Source: Jeotgalibaca porci (GTDB lineage: Bacteria; Bacillota; Bacilli; Lactobacillales; Aerococcaceae). From it: a DNA stretch of 64,000 bases. The translations under genes and the position numbers were made by a program. The stretch covers positions 346,501 through 410,500 of the forward strand of contig NZ_CP049889.1 in assembly GCF_011299095.1 (NCBI RefSeq), in the 5' to 3' direction. This document shows positions 49,927 to 58,796 of this stretch, piece by piece. Each line of letters begins with the position of its first letter. The first letter of the stretch is position 1. The notes under the pieces are model-generated. The model was given only the letters and a program-made list of their open reading frames with translations. It was not told where the DNA came from and ran no database searches.

Positions 49927-49964
49927 CGAAGAGGGGCTGGAGCATATGCCCCAGCCCCTCTTCG
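49927..49964. repeat. Strong GC-rich hairpin between fakA and recG
   Basis: A perfect 14-bp inverted repeat (CGAAGAGGGGCTGG / CCAGCCCCTCTTCG) around a 10-base loop. Neither strand has a proper T tract after it (minus strand continues ATTAG). It may still act as a terminator or as an RNA-processing or stability element at the fakA 3' end, which lies nine bases away. Confidence 0.7.
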
Positions 49965-49972
49965 TAATAAAA

Positions 49973-51640
49973 TTATTCTACAGACATTAAATAACTGTAA
50001 ACAGGTTGATTACCTTCTTGAATTTCAACTTCGATGTCTGAATATTCTTCAGAAATCGTTGCAGAAATTTCTTCACATTCTGCCAAGTCTGTTCCTTCAC
50101 CGTAAATCAATGTAATAATTTCACTATCTTCATCAATCATTTTACGTAAAGTTGCAAGTACTGCTTCTTTACGTCCTGGTTGAGAAAGAACGATTTTACC
50201 ATCGACAATTCCCATAAAGTCATCTGTTTTGATTTCAACACCATCAATTTCAGTATCACGAATCGCGTTCGTAATTTGACCGCTCTTCACATACGCAAGT
50301 TCAGCTGTCATACTCTCTTTGTTTGATGCCAAATCAACTTGATCATTAAATGCCAACATTGCTGTCAACCCTTGAGAAATCGTGCGTGTCGGTACAACAA
50401 CAACATCTCTATCAGAAACTTCTGCTGCTTGATCAGCTGCCATAAAGATATTTTTGTTGTTCGGCAGGATGATTGTTTTCTCAGCATTCGCTTCTTCGAT
50501 GGCTTTCAAGATATCTTCTGTACTCGGGTTCATTGTTTGGCCACCTTTAATAAGAGTGGAAACGCCCAAGCTGTTGAATAACTTGTAAATACCTTCTCCG
50601 GCTGCAACTGCGATAACTGCATAAGGTTTCATAGGCTCTGTTTCTTTAGTAGCTTTACCTTTTAAGAGAACCTCGTCATGTTGCAGACGCATGTTGTCAA
50701 CTTTAATTTTAACGAGCGAACCGAATTTTTGACCATAGTTCATAACTTCGCCTGGATATTCCGTATGGACATGGACTTTAACGATTTCGTCATCCGCCAC
50801 TACCAACAAAGAATCGCCAACCGTATTCAAGTGATTACGGAATGTATCATAATCAAATTCTTCAGTAACTGTTTCACCAGCACCTAGTTGAACCATAATC
50901 TCTGTACAGTATCCAAATTCGATGTCTTCAGTTGAAACCGCATGGCCGATATGTTCGAAGTTTTCGTGATGTGCGATTTCAGTAACGTCCGCTTGTGCCA
51001 TTTTTGTCTTAACAGACACTTTTTTACCTGTTAATGATTCTAAGAATCCTTGGTAAATGAACAACAACCCTTGGCCACCACTATCTACTACGCCAACTTC
51101 TTTTAATACTGCCAAAAGATTTGGAGTATTAGCAAGACTGACTTTCGCTGATTCGACTACGTGTTCCATGATTTCAATAATGTCATCCGTTTGTTTTGCT
51201 TTTTCAATTGCAGCATGTGCTGATTCTCTTGCAACAGTCAAGATAGTCCCTTCAACAGGCTTCATAACTGCTTTATATGCTGTTTCAACACCTTGTGAAA
51301 AAGCGTGCGCAAATTCACTGGCATTTACTGTTTCTTTCCCTTCCATTGCTTTAGAAAAACCACGGAAAAGTTGGGATAGAATAACTCCAGAGTTACCTCT
51401 TGCTCCCATTAAAAGGCCTTTAGCTAAATCTTTACTCATTTCGTCGACGCGATCGGATTCTGACAATGATACGCGGTCTGCTCCTGAAGTAAAGGACAAA
51501 TTCATGTTTGTTCCTGTATCACCATCTGGAACCGGGAAAACGTTTAATGAGTTTACGTATTCTGCATTCTCATGTAGACGTTCTTGTGCGACTTCCACCA
51601 TTGCTTTAAAATCACTTGCAGTCAGTTCTAATTTATTCAC
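49973..51640 (-). CDS. fakA: Fatty acid kinase FakA (YloV, DhaK/DhaL-like)
   Basis: Phosphorylates FakB-bound exogenous fatty acids so that they can enter phospholipid synthesis. The 555-residue protein has an N-terminal DhaL-type kinase domain (NVFPVPDGDTGTNMNLSF with the metal-binding aspartates, MGARGNSGVILSQLFRGF), a middle domain (GQGLLFIYQGF region) and a C-terminal DegV-like domain (ILPNNKNIFMAADQAA). The start is GTG at 51638-51640 with GGAGG nine bases upstream. It follows yloU, as in Bacillus. No fakB is in the window. Confidence 0.94.
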   Translation of the reverse strand: MNKLELTASDFKAMVEVAQERLHENAEYVNSLNVFPVPDGDTGTNMNLSFTSGADRVSLSESDRVDEMSKDLAKGLLMGARGNSGVILSQLFRGFSKAMEGKETVNASEFAHAFSQGVETAYKAVMKPVEGTILTVARESAHAAIEKAKQTDDIIEIMEHVVESAKVSLANTPNLLAVLKEVGVVDSGGQGLLFIYQGFLESLTGKKVSVKTKMAQADVTEIAHHENFEHIGHAVSTEDIEFGYCTEIMVQLGAGETVTEEFDYDTFRNHLNTVGDSLLVVADDEIVKVHVHTEYPGEVMNYGQKFGSLVKIKVDNMRLQHDEVLLKGKATKETEPMKPYAVIAVAAGEGIYKLFNSLGVSTLIKGGQTMNPSTEDILKAIEEANAEKTIILPNNKNIFMAADQAAEVSDRDVVVVPTRTISQGLTAMLAFNDQVDLASNKESMTAELAYVKSGQITNAIRDTEIDGVEIKTDDFMGIVDGKIVLSQPGRKEAVLATLRKMIDEDSEIITLIYGEGTDLAECEEISATISEEYSDIEVEIQEGNQPVYSYLMSVE

Positions 51641-51681
51641 CTTGCTTGTCCTCCTTCACCATCTAAATGGTGATCTCTCCA

Positions 51682-52044
51682 TTAATCATTTAAAACGCGT
51701 ACCCCTTGTACGAACACGTTCACTTTTTCTGCTGAAAATCCTAGCATTGTTTCCAAATTATACTTGACTTGGATTTGTACATTTCGACAGATTTCCGAAA
51801 TTTTTGTTCCGTAAAGCACGATAATATATACATCAACTGCCACGATGTTATCTTCTTGACGAACAATTACACCTTTGGAATAACTTTCTTTTTTCAAGAT
51901 GTCGTTGATATTATCTCGAATCTGATTTTTGCTGGCCATTCCGACGACCCCATAGTTGTCAGTCGCAGCCCCACCAACCACTGTTGCGATCACTTCGTTT
52001 TCTAAACTAATTTCGCCTAATTTCGTTTGGATTTTAACTGCCAT
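51682..52044 (-). CDS. yloU: Asp23/YloU family envelope-associated protein
   Basis: A 120-residue Asp23/Gls24-type domain (LGEISLENEVIATVVGGAAT, GVVGMASK, VDVYIIVLYGTKISEI, NVFVQGVRV). Homologues associate with cell-envelope stress; the biochemical role is unclear. The ATG at 52042-52044 has AAGGAGG nine bases upstream; the longer frame reads the promoter region. It precedes fakA and is divergent from rpmB. Confidence 0.93.
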   Translation of the reverse strand: MAVKIQTKLGEISLENEVIATVVGGAATDNYGVVGMASKNQIRDNINDILKKESYSKGVIVRQEDNIVAVDVYIIVLYGTKISEICRNVQIQVKYNLETMLGFSAEKVNVFVQGVRVLND

Positions 52045-52137
52045 TTTATATAGCCTCCTTGGGTTTGAATGGAAACAAACGCTAATCATTATCCATAATA
52101 GCATATTTTTCCATAAAAAATAACTTCTATTAAAGAT

Positions 52138-52146
52138 ATTATAACA
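52138..52146 (-). promoter_or_regulatory. Possible extended -10 promoter of yloU-fakA
   Basis: TG-T-TATAAT on the minus strand (TATAAT at 52138-52143), about 95 bases before yloU. No clear -35. A second TGC-TATTAT lies nearer the gene, around 52095-52103. Confidence 0.4.
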
Positions 52147-52258
52147 AAGTTTCATGCTAAATCAGAATTTATAGTATAGTTATGAGAATATATTTATTTG
52201 AACAATAAATAGTATGGGGGTTGTTTGAAAGAGTGTCAAGTAAATTTACTTTAATGTC

Positions 52259-52287
52259 TTGCAATTCAAATTGAATTATGATAAATT
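52259..52287 (+). promoter_or_regulatory. Probable promoter of rpmB
   Basis: TTGCAA (52259-52264), 17-base spacer, TAAATT (52282-52287) on the plus strand, about 70 bases upstream of rpmB. Confidence 0.5.
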
Positions 52288-52309
52288 ATTCAAGTGTATG
52301 AAATGAGGT

Positions 52310-52334
52310 AACTAATTCTGAATTTAGTTTTTTT
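52310..52334 (+). promoter_or_regulatory. Possible attenuator in the rpmB leader
   Basis: An AT-only-rich 6-bp stem (AACTAA / TTAGTT) with an 8-base loop runs straight into seven T residues, 24 bases before the rpmB ATG. It has the form of a weak terminator inside the 5' leader; a competing fold was not identified. Confidence 0.35.
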
Positions 52335-52358
52335 GAAACAATCAAGGGAGGTAATAAT

Positions 52359-52547
52359 ATGTCTAAAGAGTGCTACATTACTGGACGTAAAAGCCGTTCA
52401 GGTAACACACGTTCTCACGCTATGAACTATTCAAAACGTACTTTCAAACCAAACTTGCAAAAAGTTCGCATTATGGTTGACGGAACGCCTAAGAAAGTTT
52501 GGGTTTCAGCTCGCGCATTGAAATCTGGCTTAGTAGAACGCGTATAA
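52359..52547 (+). CDS. rpmB: 50S ribosomal protein L28
   Basis: A 62-residue basic protein, family start [20 protein letters not shown], then [13 protein letters not shown] and [11 protein letters not shown]. It lacks the two CxxC zinc pairs, so it is the zinc-independent form. GGGAGG precedes the ATG. It is a single plus-strand gene, divergent from yloU, as in most Firmicutes. Confidence 0.97.
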   Translation: MSKECYITGRKSRSGNTRSHAMNYSKRTFKPNLQKVRIMVDGTPKKVWVSARALKSGLVERV

Positions 52548-52553
52548 TAGAGG

Positions 52554-52579
52554 AGAAGCCGGTCTAGGCTTCTTTTTTT
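52554..52579 (+). terminator. Rho-independent terminator of rpmB
   Basis: Plus-strand stem AGAAGCC / GGCTTCT with a 6-base loop and seven T residues, 6 bases after the stop. Confidence 0.9.
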
Positions 52580-52645
52580 GTCTTCTTTTTAAGTAATTCA
52601 TTTCATAAGATACGTATTATAGGTAAAGATACGTTTTAAAATCCT

Positions 52646-52693
52646 AAAAAAGAGTCATGAACAACTAGAAATAGCTGTTCATGACTCTTTTTT
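52646..52693. terminator. Bidirectional terminator next to the Mga-like pseudogene
   Basis: Perfect 12-bp inverted repeat GAGTCATGAACA / TGTTCATGACTC flanked by A and T tracts on both sides (six T residues on the plus strand, six on the minus). It begins directly at the end of the remnant gene. Confidence 0.85.
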
Positions 52694-53480
52694 CTATTCC
52701 TCCATCTTGCTCTTAATTATTTCCAACTGTTTTTCTTTATTATCTTTGATAATTTCAAGTACTTTCAATCGCAATAATTCAAACGATACGTTTATATTTT
52801 CCGACCACAAATAATAAATAGGTTGTGGGATATAAAAGTCCAAAGTTATTGATGATATAAGAATATCAAAATTGTATTCTGATAATCTCTCTTCAGTGAT
52901 TTTCGTTTCTTTGTAGAGACTCGTAGTGACTGACGAACTAAATTGCGAATTCAAAACTTCAGTAATATTTATAGCATGACCTGGACTAATATGGTTGTAA
53001 ACTAAAACCCTGCAAACAAAGAAATTTTTGTATAAACTTTCAAATAGCTTATTCCATTTACTTAATAACGTGAAAATGAGATTTGAAATGAGGTATTGGT
53101 TCACAAATAAATTTCTTGATTTACACAATTTAATAATTTCCGAATAATTTTTCACTTATTTCTTTATGCGTAAGGGTTTCATCAAAGAAGATAAGTTCTA
53201 ATAAATCAAAACCAACTGATTGGTCATACAATCGTCTTTTAAAATAATCCAGACCAATATTTGAGGGTAGCTGCAGAGTTAAACCATCAAGTGATGATAC
53301 TATTTTCCCATTCACTTTTGATAAAATTGCAGTCGAATCATTTAAGTCATACTTAATAATTCGCGTTGAAGATTTAGTAATTTCAGCTAACGATGCAATC
53401 GTAATCGGTTATTGCGCTTGAAACAACGTTTCGATAATTGTGTATACGCGCATGTCTTTATCAGAAATTAAATTATTCAT
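52694..53480 (-). pseudogene. Decayed Mga-family (M protein trans-acting) regulator
   Basis: Reading from ATG 53478-53480, the frame gives MNNLISDKDMRVYTIIETLF, then an in-frame TAA (53409-53411), then a helix-turn-helix (PITIASLAEITKSSTRIIKY) continuing to FDLLELIFFDETLTHKEISEKLF. A frameshift near 53130-53155 follows, and the second frame resumes with YSEIIKLCKSRN. The last part (YNFDILISSITLDFYIP) resembles the EIIB-like end of Mga/AtxA proteins. The total, about 260 codons, is roughly half the family length, so the central PRD-like region appears deleted. Base content is more AT-rich than in the neighbouring genes. A stop, a frameshift and a deletion together mean it is not functional. 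Confidence 0.75.
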
Positions 53481-53599
53481 CACAGTGATTACTCTCCCAT
53501 CTTATAAATAAAAAATTATATCATAATAACAGAGTTAATAATTTGGTTTCCCTGTTTTAAATAGATACTCACTTACAATACTTAACCGCTATTTCACCT

Positions 53600-53645
53600 A
53601 AAAAACCACTCCAGTCACTATAATGCAACAAGAGTGGTTTTTCTT
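53600..53645. terminator. Terminator after thiN
   Basis: Stem AACCACTC / GAGTGGTT with a 20-base partly paired loop and T tracts on both strands; on the minus strand it follows the thiN stop by about 30 bases. Confidence 0.7.
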
Positions 53646-53671
53646 ATTCTATTTAATTGCCTTTAACCTGT

Positions 53672-54322
53672 TCAGTCCCTACTCTGCACAACGGCCATTA
53701 GACCACGTGTAAAAGTGAACGTCATTTCTTCGTTTAGAAATTCATTGCTGACTAAAGCTACTGGTGAGTCGTAAGTTTCTTCTCTCAAAGGATATTTCAC
53801 ATCCATTAAGGTGAGCTTCTCTAAAGGTGTCATGCCGATGAATGAGAGATATTTTTTGTCCGTTTCTTTTTTGACGATATGCCTACCTGGTTTATAAAAG
53901 CGAACGGTATTTTTTTCAGCTTTCATAACAATCTTTTCGATGATACTTTGATAAGCAGGATGAAAGGCAAGCCATAAATTATTCAGCATATGATCAACTC
54001 TTCCACCGAACAGTCCATGCATCTCTATCTCTTGCACGTCCAAATGCTCTTTTACGTATTCCAGAGCAGCTTCGGTATCAGTTAGATCTTTTTCTGTTGG
54101 AAGTTTCACTACTGTCGAAACCTTTTCTTCTATGCGATTTAAATCACCGGAACTGACCGAATCAAAGTCGCCTATGGCTATATCAGGTGTCATTCCCATT
54201 TCCAATAAAGAAAGTGCACCGCCATCCACTCCGATTAGCAACGTTTCTCTGTCTTCGGCCGCGAGCATCTGCTTGAGTCCCTCTTTATTTCCACCTGCGA
54301 CAATAACGGCTTTTTTAGGCAT
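53672..54322 (-). CDS. thiN: Thiamine pyrophosphokinase
   Basis: Converts thiamine and ATP to thiamine diphosphate. The 216-residue protein has VIVAGGNKEG and LLIGVDGGALSLLEMGMTPDIAIGDFDS, the catalytic acidic motif, then LPTEKDLTDTEAAL and the C-terminal strand region LSFIGMTPLEKLTL. The ATG at 54320-54322 overlaps the rpe end by eight bases. The rsgA-rpe-thiN order is conserved. Confidence 0.95.
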   Translation of the reverse strand: MPKKAVIVAGGNKEGLKQMLAAEDRETLLIGVDGGALSLLEMGMTPDIAIGDFDSVSSGDLNRIEEKVSTVVKLPTEKDLTDTEAALEYVKEHLDVQEIEMHGLFGGRVDHMLNNLWLAFHPAYQSIIEKIVMKAEKNTVRFYKPGRHIVKKETDKKYLSFIGMTPLEKLTLMDVKYPLREETYDSPVALVSNEFLNEEMTFTFTRGLMAVVQSRD

Positions 54323-54968
54323 TTTCAGCATCTCTTAGTTTTTTCAACGCCGCTTGAAAATCGGGAGCACCGTATAAATAAGAGCCCGCTACAAACACAT
54401 CAGCTCCAGCATCCAACACACGTTTGACTGTTTTGTCGGAAATACCGCCGTCTACTTCAATTTCATACGTATAGCCGTGTTTTTCACGTAATTCTTTAAG
54501 TAATGAAATCTTTGACAATGTACTTTCGATAAAGGTTTGACCACCGCTACCTGGATTTACTGTCATCACCAAAACTAAATCCACATCCCCAAGCACGGAT
54601 TCAATCGTGGATACAGGTGTACCCGGGTTAATCACAACACCCGCAGCGATTTTTTCGTTTTTGATTAATTGAATGGCCCGGTGTATGTGATGCGTCGCTT
54701 CTACGTGCACAGAAATGATATCCGCGCCTGCCTTAGCAAAAGCAGAAATATGTTTCTCAGGATTTTGGACCATCAAATGGCAATCCAATGGAAGCTTTGT
54801 GTGGGGACGAATTGCGTGAACGATATTTGGTCCCAAAGTAATGGTATCGACAAACTGACCGTCCATTGCATCTACGTGGATATAATGGGCACCCGCTGCT
54901 TCAGCGCGTTTAACGTCTTTTTCTAAGTTGGCAAAATCTGCACTTAAGATAGATGGAGCAATTTTCAT
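54315..54968 (-). CDS. rpe: Ribulose-phosphate 3-epimerase
   Basis: Interconverts ribulose 5-phosphate and xylulose 5-phosphate. The 217-residue TIM barrel starts KIAPSILSADFANLEKDV, has HVDAMDGQFV and LDCHLMVQNPE with the metal ligands, MTVNPGSGGQTFI, and the phosphate site VDGGIS. It follows rsgA by 15 bases and overlaps thiN. Confidence 0.97.
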   Translation of the reverse strand: MKIAPSILSADFANLEKDVKRAEAAGAHYIHVDAMDGQFVDTITLGPNIVHAIRPHTKLPLDCHLMVQNPEKHISAFAKAGADIISVHVEATHHIHRAIQLIKNEKIAAGVVINPGTPVSTIESVLGDVDLVLVMTVNPGSGGQTFIESTLSKISLLKELREKHGYTYEIEVDGGISDKTVKRVLDAGADVFVAGSYLYGAPDFQAALKKLRDAENA

Positions 54969-54983
54969 AAATAGATCAATTCC

Positions 54984-55880
54984 TTACTTTTTATTTTTAT
55001 GGTATTTCGGTTTTCTGTTCTGAATTTCTTCTAAAAATTGTAAATAATGATCGTAACGATACTGTTTAATTTCTCCCGTTTCAACCATCTGTTTAATCCG
55101 ACAATTAGGTTCATTCAGGTGTAAACAACCTGAGAAGCGACAATCATCACGGTTGCGTAAAAACTCCGGAAATAAATCAGGTAAGTCCGCTTCATCAATT
55201 TCTTCCAGCTCCACATTACTGAAGCCAGGCGTATCGGCAATTAAGGCATCCTTTACAGGAATAAGCTCCACATGTCGTGTTGTATGACGCCCTCTCCCCA
55301 ATGCCATTGAAATTTCGCCGGTTTCTATATCCAGCTCCGGCAAGATATGGTTCAACAGAGAAGATTTTCCAACACCGGACTGCCCCATAAAGACGGCTGA
55401 AGATGAGCCGATAACTTCCAACAATGCATCTACTGAACGATATTCAGGGAAGTCTGAAAAGACAATCGTATATCCCAAAGCTTGGTAATCTTCTTGGAAT
55501 GCCATTATTTTTTGGTGATCCGTTTCGTTTAATAAGTCTGTTTTTGTAATATAAATAACCGCATCAATATGTTGTCCTTCTAAGTACACGAGGAACCGGT
55601 CCAACAGATACGTTGAAAATTCAGGCTCGATAGCAGACATGACAATAACACCGACATCAATATTTGAAATCGGTGGACGGACCAATTCATTTTTGCGTTC
55701 ATCCACAGCAAGTAGAACGCCTTCGTCCAGATTCCCGCTCTCGAATTCGACAATGTCACCGACTAAAGGCGTCATGTCTTTCACTCGAAAGTTTCCTCTT
55801 CCACGTGTTTGGTATGTTACTCCGTCTGAATAAACGTAATAAAAGCCACTAATTGCTTTTCTTATTTGTCCCTTAGGCAT
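54984..55880 (-). CDS. rsgA: Ribosome small subunit-dependent GTPase RsgA
   Basis: A 298-residue circularly permuted GTPase for late 30S assembly. The N-terminal OB fold is followed by G4 TKTDLL, then G1 GQSGVGKSSLLNHI and G3 DTPGFS, and a C-terminal zinc domain (CRFSGCLHLNEPNCRIKQ). It starts the rsgA-rpe-thiN transcript after the prkC terminator. Confidence 0.96.
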   Translation of the reverse strand: MPKGQIRKAISGFYYVYSDGVTYQTRGRGNFRVKDMTPLVGDIVEFESGNLDEGVLLAVDERKNELVRPPISNIDVGVIVMSAIEPEFSTYLLDRFLVYLEGQHIDAVIYITKTDLLNETDHQKIMAFQEDYQALGYTIVFSDFPEYRSVDALLEVIGSSSAVFMGQSGVGKSSLLNHILPELDIETGEISMALGRGRHTTRHVELIPVKDALIADTPGFSNVELEEIDEADLPDLFPEFLRNRDDCRFSGCLHLNEPNCRIKQMVETGEIKQYRYDHYLQFLEEIQNRKPKYHKNKK

Positions 55881-55917
55881 AATTCACTTCCTCTTCTAAC
55901 AGTTATTTCTTCTTACT

Positions 55918-55923
55918 ATTATA
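55918..55923 (-). promoter_or_regulatory. Possible -10 of the rsgA-rpe-thiN promoter
   Basis: A perfect TATAAT on the minus strand, about 40 bases before rsgA and downstream of the prkC terminator. The -35 is not recognisable. Confidence 0.35.
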
Positions 55924-55984
55924 CAACAATTCAAAGAACAGTGTGTCCCAAAAGGCTAATAGGCTACTAAATGATGCTTAGTCT

Positions 55985-56020
55985 AAAAAAAGAGGTCGAG
56001 AAATTACTCTCCAGCCTCTT
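55985..56020 (-). terminator. Rho-independent terminator after prkC
   Basis: Minus-strand hairpin AGAGG ... CCTCT extended by GAGA/TCTC pairing, followed by seven T residues, 9 bases after the stop. Confidence 0.85.
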
Positions 56021-56028
56021 TTCTACGT

Positions 56029-58035
56029 TTATTCTTTTAAATTCATTTCTTCCATAATGACTTCGCCATCACGTTCAACACGATACGCACCTGTTTCGCC
56101 TTCGCGAATGCGGAAGTTTAACGCGACTTGCGTATCCGCTGTGATATTGAATTCACGGAAAACTTCAGTCATTTGATGATCTAAATCGGACATGTAAATG
56201 ACGATATGATTATTCTTTTCCACCTCAGCAGAACTGGACTCCGATTGGCTATTCCCACTGTTTCCGTTGTCGTTACGCGGTGGTGTTGTAGGTGCCTTAT
56301 AGGGAATCGTAATAGCTTTTGAGAAGATAAAAATCTCTGGTTCCGCTGGTCCAAGTGAAATGACAACGGTGACGGAATCTCCGGCTGAAAAGTTACTATT
56401 CGGTTTCAATGATTGTGAAATAACGAGTCCTTCAGCTACATCAGCCGAATATTCACTCTCAATCGTTAAATCGAGACCAAATTCGTCTGTAAAACGTTCT
56501 ACTTCTTCTCGTGAATAACCGGCCATATCTTCCATCGTGAATGTTTGTTTTCCAAGACTTACCTGCAGTACAAAAGTCGTTTCAGACGGAATGACTTCCG
56601 TTTCCGGTGCGATACTCTGACTCACAATAGTATTTAAATCACTGTCATCATAGACATCTTCACGCTCAACTTTAATACCCATACTTCTCAGTTCGGAACG
56701 TACATCAGCGTATTTTTCTCCTCTGTAATCCGGCAATTCCACCGGCTCTTCACCTTGACTGATAACGAGGTCGATTGTGGATTCTACCGCCTGCATCTCG
56801 CCTGCTTCCGGATTCGTACGAATCACCGCGCCCTCAGCTACATCTGGGTTATACTCAGTCTCCACATCCCCAATCACAAAATTCAGATCGGTTAACATGG
56901 TCCGAGCAGCTGCTTCTTGTTGATTCACAACATTCGGCACCTCCACTTCTTCTGGTGGACGATTAAACCATAAAATGGCCAGCAAGGCTCCAAAGGCTGC
57001 CAATAAAATGAAAAAGATGATTAGCAAGATACTGCGTTTTGATTTCTTCTTTTTATTTTGGCGTTCATTTTTCTTAGATTCTTCTGCTTCTTCCGGTTCC
57101 TCTACAATAGGAACCGCCTTTGTTTCGACAGGTGTCGCAGGCTGAATCGGGGTTAAAACCTTCGTCTCATGCAACATTGCTTCTGGGATAAAGACAGCTT
57201 CATTTAATCGACTTGGATTTAATGCTGTTAATAAATCTCGCTGCATTTCTTCACAGGTATTGTAACGGTCAGCCGGTTCTTTCGCTGTTGCTTTTAAAAT
57301 GACGTTCTCCAACGCTTGCGGAACAGCTGCGTTCATTTGACGCACAGAAGGAATCTCTTCCTGGAAATGCTTCAAAGCAATCGATACAGCCGATTCTCCA
57401 TCGAAAGGAACCTCGCCGCTTAATAACTCATATAAGACGATCCCAAGTGCATACACATCTGATTTCGTTGTTGTGACGCTTCCGCGTGCTTGTTCCGGTG
57501 AAATATAGTGAACAGAACCCAATAAAGAATTTGTTTGTGTAATGGAAGTATGGGAAAGAGCAACCGCAATACCGAAATCCGTTACTTTAATCGTATTCTC
57601 TTTATTAATCAATAAGTTCTGCGGTTTAATATCTCTATGGATAATACGGTTTTGATGTGCCAATGCCATCGCTGACAATACTTGGCTCATAATATGGATC
57701 GCATTTTCTGGCGTCGTAGGTCCGTTTTGTTGAATGTATTCTTTCAAATCCGTTCCTTCGATGTATTCCATCACGATGTACTGTAAGCCATCATCTTCAT
57801 CAACATCATATACCGAAACAATATTCGGGTGAATCAATTGCGTCGTCGACAAAGCTTCACGTTGGAAACGTCGCAATGCTTCTTTGTTATTTTGGAAGTC
57901 AAAGCGCAAAATTTTCACTGCCACATCACGATCTAGAATTAAATCGCGTGCCAGATAAACATGAGCCATTCCACCTGTTCCTAACAGAGCAAGCACTTTA
58001 TAGCGTCCGCCGATTTTTGTACCAATTTCTATCAC
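56029..58035 (-). CDS. prkC: PASTA-domain serine/threonine protein kinase PrkC/StkP
   Basis: A 668-residue membrane kinase coupling cell-wall state to growth and division. Kinase domain residues 11-272: Lys41, HRDIKPQN at 133-140, DFG at 153-155, GSVHYISPEQARG. A basic linker leads to one membrane helix (335-357). Outside are three PASTA repeats (about 364-428, 430-496, 498-563), a Ser/Asn-rich linker (585-605) and a distinct C-terminal domain (609-668) that is not PASTA. Its ATG overlaps the stop of the phosphatase gene by four bases, so kinase and phosphatase are made together. Confidence 0.96.
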   Translation of the reverse strand: MIEIGTKIGGRYKVLALLGTGGMAHVYLARDLILDRDVAVKILRFDFQNNKEALRRFQREALSTTQLIHPNIVSVYDVDEDDGLQYIVMEYIEGTDLKEYIQQNGPTTPENAIHIMSQVLSAMALAHQNRIIHRDIKPQNLLINKENTIKVTDFGIAVALSHTSITQTNSLLGSVHYISPEQARGSVTTTKSDVYALGIVLYELLSGEVPFDGESAVSIALKHFQEEIPSVRQMNAAVPQALENVILKATAKEPADRYNTCEEMQRDLLTALNPSRLNEAVFIPEAMLHETKVLTPIQPATPVETKAVPIVEEPEEAEESKKNERQNKKKKSKRSILLIIFFILLAAFGALLAILWFNRPPEEVEVPNVVNQQEAAARTMLTDLNFVIGDVETEYNPDVAEGAVIRTNPEAGEMQAVESTIDLVISQGEEPVELPDYRGEKYADVRSELRSMGIKVEREDVYDDSDLNTIVSQSIAPETEVIPSETTFVLQVSLGKQTFTMEDMAGYSREEVERFTDEFGLDLTIESEYSADVAEGLVISQSLKPNSNFSAGDSVTVVISLGPAEPEIFIFSKAITIPYKAPTTPPRNDNGNSGNSQSESSSAEVEKNNHIVIYMSDLDHQMTEVFREFNITADTQVALNFRIREGETGAYRVERDGEVIMEEMNLKE

Positions 58036-58784
58036 GTTCTCTCCTCCTCTCCCGTTTCAAATGATGCAATGAGGACAGAAATATTATCTGGTCCTCCTGC
58101 TTGGTTGGCCAAATCAATAAATTCTGTTACTTTTTCATCGATTGATTTCCAATTTTTTAGAACTTTTTTCAAATCTTCGTCGCTCAAGACACTGCTTAAG
58201 CCGTCTGTACAAAGGAGTAATAAATCTCCAGAAAGAATTGGCATAGACGTTAAATCTACTTGGATTTTTTCTTTTACGCCAATAGCACGCGTAATATAAT
58301 TTCTTTGTGGATGATTACGTGCTTCCTCATCAGTCAGTTCGCCTGACTTTACTAGTTCATGAACCAATGAATGGTCTTCTGTTAACTGTTTGAATTGAAA
58401 GTCACGGTACAAATAAGCGCGGCTATCCCCCACGTGGGCAATGACAAGCTGTCCTTTTAAATAGGTAGCTGCAATTAAAGTCGTCCCCATCCCGTCCAAA
58501 TCGACAAAATCCAATGATTTCTGAAAGATAAGCTTATTAACTTTTTGAACGGCATCCAACAACCACACAGAGACGGACTCTGGCGAAGAAAAAGTCGTTT
58601 CTTTCCAAGCTTGTCCCATGTGGGAAACAGCCATCTCACTTGCTACATCACCTGCACGGTGTCCGCCCATGCCGTCGCACAGAATCATCAATGGTTGCTT
58701 ACTACTATTTGTAAACCAATTTACATAGTCTTCGTTTGTTGTTCTATTCTGACCAACATCACTTTTAAAAGCAATATGCATCAT
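58032..58784 (-). CDS. stp: PP2C-family protein phosphatase (PrpC/Stp)
   Basis: Dephosphorylates PrkC and its targets. The 250-residue PPM phosphatase has NEDYVNWF, LCDGMGGHRAGDVAS, DGMGTTLIAATY, HVGDSRAYLYR, LLCTDGLSSVL and GGPDNISVLI, supplying the metal-binding aspartates. Starts with two adjacent ATG codons 12 bases after rsmB and overlaps prkC. In Bacillus rlmN lies between rsmB and prpC; it is absent here. Confidence 0.96.
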   Translation of the reverse strand: MMHIAFKSDVGQNRTTNEDYVNWFTNSSKQPLMILCDGMGGHRAGDVASEMAVSHMGQAWKETTFSSPESVSVWLLDAVQKVNKLIFQKSLDFVDLDGMGTTLIAATYLKGQLVIAHVGDSRAYLYRDFQFKQLTEDHSLVHELVKSGELTDEEARNHPQRNYITRAIGVKEKIQVDLTSMPILSGDLLLLCTDGLSSVLSDEDLKKVLKNWKSIDEKVTEFIDLANQAGGPDNISVLIASFETGEEERT

Positions 58785-58796
58785 TATTTGTCTCCT

